DNA of 64,000 nt, taken from the NCBI GenBank assembly GCA_019973155.2, contig BPQB01000091.1:1-64000 (forward strand), read 5' to 3'. A program made the position numbers and the translations under genes. The stretch comes from Phanerochaete sordida (Eukaryota; Basidiomycota; Agaricomycetes; Polyporales; Phanerochaetaceae). The notes under the pieces were generated by a model. It was not told the DNA's origin and searched no databases. It saw only the letters and a program-made list of their open reading frames with translations. The first letter of the stretch is position 1. Each line of letters opens with the position of its first letter. Below are positions 58,906-64,000 of this stretch, one piece after another.

Positions 58906-59806
58906 TTACGGATACCCGAGTCGTCGCCTCGTCCGAGGTTCTTCGTGTAGTAAGTCCCGCTGTCGTTCTCTCAAAACAAAAATGATCTCACCAACGCCAA
59001 AGTCAATCGTTTCAACTCCGTCCCATTCGACACTTGCGACGTACCTCCGCAGGAGCTCCACGTCTTCTGCTCTGACATTCTTCGCACCCACGATCTTCAG
59101 ACTCTGCCCACACGCACGACTTCACGTACGTCAAGCACGTACGCCGCGTCGGCGTGCGAGCCGTGTTGTTCTGGCAGCTGGAGGACAAGTGTGCGCAGCG
59201 TCGCGCGGAGCAGCGGCACGGGCGACGTCCGGCTCTCTGCCCGATACTCCAGATGCTCGAGTGCCGGAAAGGCAAAGGACCCTGGAGACTGGTCTATGTC
59301 GCCGCTGCTCGGGGCTAGAAAGATGAGGGAGCGAAGCTGGGTTGACTGCGCAGCGACAGAGGGAGTGAAGTAGTCGAGGATTGCGGGTGCGACGACCTCC
59401 GTGATGCGGTGCATCTCCGTCGCGAGGAGCCGTCTGTATACGTCCTTGCGCCTGTCGACCTCTTCCCGCCAAAGGCGTCCATATGCGAAGGGACCGGCCG
59501 GGATACGGAAGGCGGGGGCTATGCTACAGCCCTTCGTGCGCCGCAGGATCTCTTCTGTGGCGTCCGCGTCGATGATGGAGACATCTGACCACAGCGCGGG
59601 GCTCGAAAGAGCGGTTGCGCGCCAGAGCCAACAGACATGCGTAAGCCGAATCCAGCGGTACGGGCGCGGGAACTTCGTGTGTCTGTCGGATGTGCTTCGC
59701 GCTTGAGACGGCGGACGTAGGCTCCATGGGCATCTTTAGCTGCGTGTCCAAATATTTCAGCGATTAGCTCTGTTGGAAGAGCTGTGATAGAAGTGCTCCC
59801 TGTCAC
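58906..59806 (-). pseudogene. F-box-like pseudogene with frameshift and internal deletion
   Basis: It starts MTGSTSITALPTELIAEIFG, matching FBX-I (MATLPTELLAGIFG). The frame breaks near 59680, after which the correct protein (RPYRWIRLTHVCWLWRATAL...) continues in another frame through FPALEHLEYRAESRTSPVPL and YVLDVREVVRV. At about 59100 the sequence jumps directly to the C-terminal block KIVGAKNVRAEDVELLRRYV...VEWDG, so roughly 220 codons of the Leu-rich region are deleted. Confidence 0.88.
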
Positions 59807-60110
59807 TGAGAAGGTCGTCAGAAATCATTCTGCATCTGAGACGAATTTTGAGAACATAGCAGATACCTGGGGACATGGTGGTTCAGGTGAAGAAGAGTGT
59901 CGAGCGTCGTCCAAATTCAAGTCTTCGACATTCAAGCGCCCGCGGTTTCCATGGTCGCCCAGCCTTGTCTTGAGGTTGTTGTAGGCTTTGTCCTGCACAA
60001 GGCCCTCAAGATTTCTTCACTTCGTCTTATGCACATTCCTACCGTGGATCAGGTATTCGTTTATATTCTGTTGTGCGCGCTTTGCCAGCAAACTGCTCCC
60101 GATTCTAACT

Positions 60111-60210
60111 ACTTGAGCGTAATGTCCCAGCGGGTTTGTCCCACTTTCAAACTCCGCTCGCGTGCGCCAGGCGCTAAAGCGTCCCGACGCGACGGCGCGC
60201 TTTGAGGCAC
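60111..60210 (+). repeat. Left terminal inverted repeat
   Basis: Pairs with 61384-61483; differences only at GTCC/GTTC and TTGAGG/TTAAGG. Confidence 0.92.
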
Positions 60211-60540
60211 ATCGGCGCGGAGGGCTCGTTATCCTTAATGTATAGCAAATTCGATAGCAAGTGCAATACAAACTGTTACTTACCAAGTCAAAGACAGCCA
60301 GATTCCCGTTATTGATCACTGTAATCCGGTATAACCTGGTGGCAGGCGCCTCAATTACTCCAGTAAGCTAGACGAGCTTGAGGGAGTAACGAATCGGCTG
60401 CTTAAGTCAATTAGATAGCTACTTCGTCCTAAGTCTCAAAAAAGCACTTCCTCCACCGCTCCCTCCTCGCAAAATTAGCTTAGGCTTAGCTCCTACTTTG
60501 GGCTCACCAGCTTCCTCCAAACCCTCCTATTTATTTGTCA

Positions 60541-60957
60541 ATGGCAGTTCCACCCTCGAGGATCTGCGAGACCTGTAATGAGGAAAAGCCCGAAGACAGC
60601 TTCGCGCGAAGCAAGAAGAATATGGCGCACCTAAGCCCAAACTGCGCGGCTTCGAGGTGAGCTCATATTAGCCCATTCACGCCATGCATTTACCCACGAC
60701 CTTACCTGGAAGCTCGACAACAACCACGAGAAGGCGGCGGAGAGATGTGCGCGACTCCTCCGAGTTCTTGCTGAGGCCATCGAAAAGCGCAAGGACGATA
60801 GCGATCAGCGGTGGGTGGATAACGCCATGAAGAAGGCGACCCCTGCAACAAACCTCGCACAAGAGATCGAGTTGCACGAGAATCGCCGCACCCTGCCAAT
60901 CACCAACACCTCCTCTAACATGCACTTTTTCCGGTATTCTACCCCTCCTCCTCGTTA
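60541..60957 (+). pseudogene. Small broken frame with CxxC motif inside the transposon
   Basis: MAVPPSRICETCNEEKPEDS begins at 60541 and runs 38 codons to a GTGAGC donor at 60657. After a possible acceptor at 60712, the sensible downstream frame (LDNNHEKAAERCARLLRVLA..., ending at 60957) is out of phase with the first part. It is either a frameshifted gene or two unrelated frames. The CETCNEEK start resembles small zinc-binding motifs. The family is not recognised. Confidence 0.4.
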
Positions 60958-61117
60958 ATAGCTCATGTATACCTCTGCGCCGTATGCTAAAATATAATAC
61001 TCGTTCGAATTTACACCTTAACGGCCGCCCTTCATGCGTCCACAGCGACTTCGAGCACGATTTTGGTTTTAGGCGGCAAAAACATACCTGACCTCCATGA
61101 AATAAGTATTAACAAAC

Positions 61118-61205
61118 GGACCTGCCCGGAATCGAACGCGCAGCCTCGTTGATTTTTGAAAACGCGTTATACACAGCGCCATCTAACCAACTCAGCTATA
61201 CAGCC
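61118..61205 (-). tRNA. tRNA-like relic with Pol III A and B boxes
   Basis: On the minus strand TAGCTGAGTTGGTTAGATGGC (A box, 61198-61178, written here in two parts: TAGCTGAGTTGG and TTAGATGGC) fits the consensus exactly. GTTCGATTCC (B box, 61137-61128) fits apart from its first base. A Tyr-like GTA could be read in the anticodon position. However, the acceptor strands do not pair and the T stem has mismatches, so it is unlikely to be a working tRNA. Confidence 0.45.
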
Positions 61206-61383
61206 TTGTACGAGGTGGGCTATACACGGTATCCGATGTGACACGGCATCCACAATACCCTGGTATAATCCAACGGGAGCCGACTTCGCCGAGTAGCCCG
61301 AGATACTTGGAAGGGTTACAAAAACTCTCAATTCTGCTTGAATCAAGTCTATATAGTACAGCGTATAGTCATTCTGCACGCCG

Positions 61384-61483
61384 GTGCCTTAAAGCGCGCC
61401 GTCGCGTCGGAACGCTTTAGCGCCTGGCGCACGCGAGCGGAGTTTGAAAGTGGGACAAACCCGCTGGGACATTACGCTCAAGT
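61384..61483 (-). repeat. Right terminal inverted repeat
   Basis: Inverse of 60111-60210; followed immediately by the second ATTCTAACT copy. Confidence 0.92.
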
Positions 61484-61529
61484 ATTCTAACTGAGGATCC
61501 TCAGCGGCACGTATGTCTCAGGCTTGAAC

Positions 61530-62080
61530 GAGGTTTAGACTGGGTCCACCACGCAGGCATCTTGTGTAACACTCACCGTGGCGCAGGTGTAGCACCTCGG
61601 CTCCGTCCCAGCATAGCTCGCAGACATGTTTCCTCACGTTTTCGATGCCATCCGCTTTGACGCTCTTTGCGCCTACGGTCTCGAGCCTGCGCAGGGAGCG
61701 ACCCTCCGCGACGCCGCTGGAAGGAAGCTCGGCGAGGTCCGCCATCAAGCTTGACGCGTCAAGCGAGACCGGCGTATCATCAGTTCGACTCTGAGATCAG
61801 CATGGCAAACGTGCACCGTGAAGAAAGAGCCGCGCACTGTTCGCCCACGCGTCCAGCCACCGCTCCGCGTCTGCAGGTGCCGATGGCCTGGAGGTGATGT
61901 TCGCGGGGCTAACGTCCGTCGCGGCCGTACTGGCAGGCACCTCGGGCGCGTGGACGGCCTCTGAATCCTCCAGGACGGGGAGGCAGGTCGACGAACGAGG
62001 TACGGCGCTTGTGCACTGCCTCGCGAGATTTGTCTGCTCTTGTTGTGGGCCCCGCAAACCTGCTGTTGCTGTGTAACCCA
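61530..62080 (-). pseudogene. Relic of the C-terminal end of an F-box-like gene
   Basis: TAATDVSPANITSRPSAPAD near 61930-61870 matches TAADVALENVKFKPSGPEDA of FBX-I. Further on, MADLAELPSSGVAEGRSLRR and VGAKSVKADGIENVRKHVCE near 61745-61625 match its terminal exon (ELAQLLAASTAEERAIRRLK, VRAEDVEGLREHV). The rest of the gene is absent, and the FBX-I 3' end lies only 140 bp to the right. It looks like the tail of a deleted tandem copy. Confidence 0.75.
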
Positions 62081-62220
62081 ATCTGCAGCAGCATTTTCGC
62101 GGTATATTGCCGGTCCGGCGATCAGGAAAACATAAAGGTGTTACTAGTATCTGGGGTATTGAACATGAAGCTTGAAGACAAGGACACGCTAATTTCTATC
62201 TGCGTCAATGGCAAGCTGAG

Positions 62221-63900
62221 TCAGGACGCCAGGCCAGCGACAATGGGCATGGTAGACCTACCGTATGTCAGGTTCATGCTCTCGACTCTGTCCCAGTTGA
62301 CCTCTGCGACGTGTTCGCGCAGCCCCTCGACATCTTCTGCTCGGACGTTCTGCACGCGCGTGAGTTTTAGCCGGCGTATCGCGCGCTCTTCTGCCGTGCT
62401 AGCAGCGAGGAGCTGAGCGAGCTCTCTCATGGTGTTTGGCCGCTCTGGAACAATAGCTTCGGGCCCTACGGAGATTCTCTGTGAGGGGACATATAGCTAT
62501 ACAGAGAACATGTGCGTACTGGGAGCCCGTTCGTCCTCCCACTGCTTCGCGTCCTCGGGACCCGACGGCTTGAACTTGACATTCTCCAGCGCAACGTCCG
62601 CCGCCGTCGTAGTCGGGAGCAAATAGACCGCGAGGTCCGCCTTGACACCGTCCAGCACTATGCTGCGCAGCCGCGCGCCGCGCGCGAGCTGGTCAAAGCC
62701 CGCGTACGGCCCGAACAGGCCCAGATGCCTGCACACGATGCGGACGTGCTCGACGCCGTGCAGCGCAAACACGCGCAGAAGCACCACGAGGTCCGCATCG
62801 GCCTTGCGCATCCCGCAGCGCAGCACGACGTCCGCCGCACCCGCGGCGTACCGCGCGTCCGCGCGCCTCCAGCCGCGCAGCACGTACCCGCCGCCGTCCG
62901 CGGACTCGATCGAGAAGGCCGCGCAGGGTGCAGACAGTGTGCTGGGCGGGCCCTGGAGCACCGCGGCGATCGCGTGCGGTACGGGCCGCGGGGCCATGTC
63001 GGGCTGGATGTTTCGCACGACGGATTCGATGTCCAGCCGTGCGTCGGGCGGCAGCGCGACGTGCTGCAGGAAGTGTGCGCACGCCGGCGCGACGCCGATA
63101 AGCCGCACGGTGTGGAGGCGTGCGGCAGGCACGGGTTCGTGTTTGATCTCGGGTACGGGGGGCACGTTGCGCGAGTCTGCGATGCTCACGTCCAGCGCCT
63201 CGAGGCGGGGCATGCCGCGCAGCGCGCGCACGAGCTTGCGCACGCCGAGCATGTACGCCGTGTAGGGGTCCACGGCGTTCTCCCACATGGGTTGCACGAC
63301 GAGCGTACGTAGCGTCGCGCAGAGCAGGGGCACGGGCGAGATACTACCCGCCGCGCGGTACTCGAGGTGTTCGAGGGCCGGGAACGCATATGCCCCAGGC
63401 GCAGAGCTAATCCTGCCCAGGTCGGGGGCCAAAATAACGAGAGAGCGTAGCTGGGTTGCTTCCCCTACTACGTCGGAACTGAAGTCTCCAAGCATCGCTG
63501 GTGCAGTGACTGCCGTGATGCGGCGAGTCTCTGCCAGGAGCAGCCACGAGTACAAGTGCATGCGCTTGTCGACCTGCTCCCACGGGAGGCCTCCGGGCGC
63601 TGGGGATTTGGCGGGCAGGCGGAACGTGACGGTGATGTTGAGGCTTCTTGTGCGTTGTAAGATTTTGTATGTGGGATCTGTATCAATGAGGGAGATATTC
63701 GTCCACAGCGCGGGGGTCGACAGGGCGATTGCGCGCCAGAGACTGCAGACGTGCGTGATTCTTATCCAGCAGTATGGCCGTGGTAGCCGTGGGTCTGCTG
63801 GAAGTAGTTCGTGCTTGAGGCTGCGGATGTATATCTCGTGAGCGTCTTGAGCTGCGTGCCCGAATATCCCCGCGAGTAACTCTGTTGGAAGAGTCGCCAT
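62221..63900 (-). CDS. F-box-like protein (FBX-I)
   Basis: Exon 1 is 63900-62543 and exon 2 is 62476-62221, giving 537 aa, the same length as FBX-D and FBX-F. MATLPTELLAGIFGHAAQDA is the F-box-like start, then YCWIRITHVCSLWRAIALSTPALWTNI, Leu-rich repeats (PRLEALDVSI, RLRSIVLDGV) and the terminal block RELAQLLAASTAEER...LREHVAEVNWD. The splice used here (GTGGGA donor at 62542, CAGAG acceptor) keeps the frame. The GTACGC donor that aligns with the paralogues would shift it by one base. A further 5' exon may exist, because ATGTCCACAG followed by GTATTT lies near 63975, with a similar ATGTCCCCAG in front of the pseudogene at 58.9-59.8 kb. Confidence 0.82.
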
Positions 63901-64000
63901 AGGAGATCTACCAGCTATTGAAAGGTTGCTCAGCGATAAAGCTGCGTTCTACGCGATGTTAAAGGGAAAAGGAAATACCTGTGGACATGGCCATGGTGGT
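63901..64000. other. Upstream region of FBX-I, cut by the window edge
   Basis: Contains a possible 5' exon/intron boundary of FBX-I. Nothing else can be said. Confidence 0.4.

Larger units (their letters stand above)
60111..61483. mobile_element. Non-autonomous DNA transposon, ~100-bp TIRs, 9-bp TSD (Mutator-like)
   Basis: The element starts ACTTGAGCGTAATGTCCCAG and ends with the exact inverse. The terminal inverted repeats 60111-60210 and 61384-61483 differ at only two of about 100 positions. Both flanks carry ATTCTAACT (60102-60110 and 61484-61492), a perfect 9-bp target-site duplication. Long TIRs with a 9-bp duplication fit the Mutator-like superfamily, though no transposase is encoded in the 1373 bp. 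The interior holds a small broken frame with a CxxC motif and a tRNA-like segment. High TIR identity and an intact duplication indicate recent insertion. Confidence 0.9.

Noticed and set aside
61118..61205. Functional tRNA-Tyr
   Set aside because: Acceptor strands do not pair, the T stem is mismatched and position 37 is T; kept only as a tRNA-like relic.

Overview
The window is the left end of a chromosome of a basidiomycete fungus, most likely an agaricomycete of the Polyporales type. It starts with about 17 copies of the C-strand telomere unit CCCTAAAA. The genes are GC-rich and cut by many 47-65 bp introns with GTNNGN donors. The protein set fits a wood-decay agaricomycete: a secreted GMC oxidoreductase, a secreted S28 peptidase and a large family of F-box-like proteins. 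The species cannot be named from this sequence alone.

Layout. 0-3.9 kb: telomere and three families of subtelomeric tandem repeats. 4-5.1 kb: an unrecognised two-exon gene. 5.4-7.4 kb: a 24-bp minisatellite, then a hairpin-rich segment that ends in a well-formed type I hammerhead ribozyme and abuts telomere-type repeats, read here as a remnant of a telomere-targeted Penelope-like retroelement, then a pyrimidine-rich tract. 8-10.5 kb: a degraded ATG7 fragment, a small inverted-repeat element and a broken F-box-like gene. 11.5-31.5 kb: conserved single-copy core with a coiled-coil protein, S28 serine carboxypeptidase, mitochondrial glycine-cleavage T protein, coronin, GMC oxidoreductase, Vps10 sorting receptor and a FAD-dependent amine/amino-acid oxidase-like protein. 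32-45 kb: one plus-strand F-box-like gene and five tandem minus-strand paralogues that share a conserved leader. 45-50 kb: a short-chain dehydrogenase, ALG5 dolichyl-phosphate glucosyltransferase and a one-pass membrane protein. 50.7-64 kb: two further F-box-like genes, a paralogue of the membrane protein, three F-box-like relics, a DNA transposon with about 100-bp terminal inverted repeats and a 9-bp target duplication, and a last F-box-like gene.

The core genes are unrelated housekeeping or secretory genes and show no pathway clustering. The rest is a birth-and-death field of F-box-like genes: nine apparently intact copies and four relics. One relic, near the telomere, clearly belongs to the subfamily of the intact gene at 50.7 kb. 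Exon structures below were built by hand from open frames, GT/AG sites, branch-like motifs and agreement with known family sequence. All stated exon sets keep the reading frame, but no transcript evidence was available.
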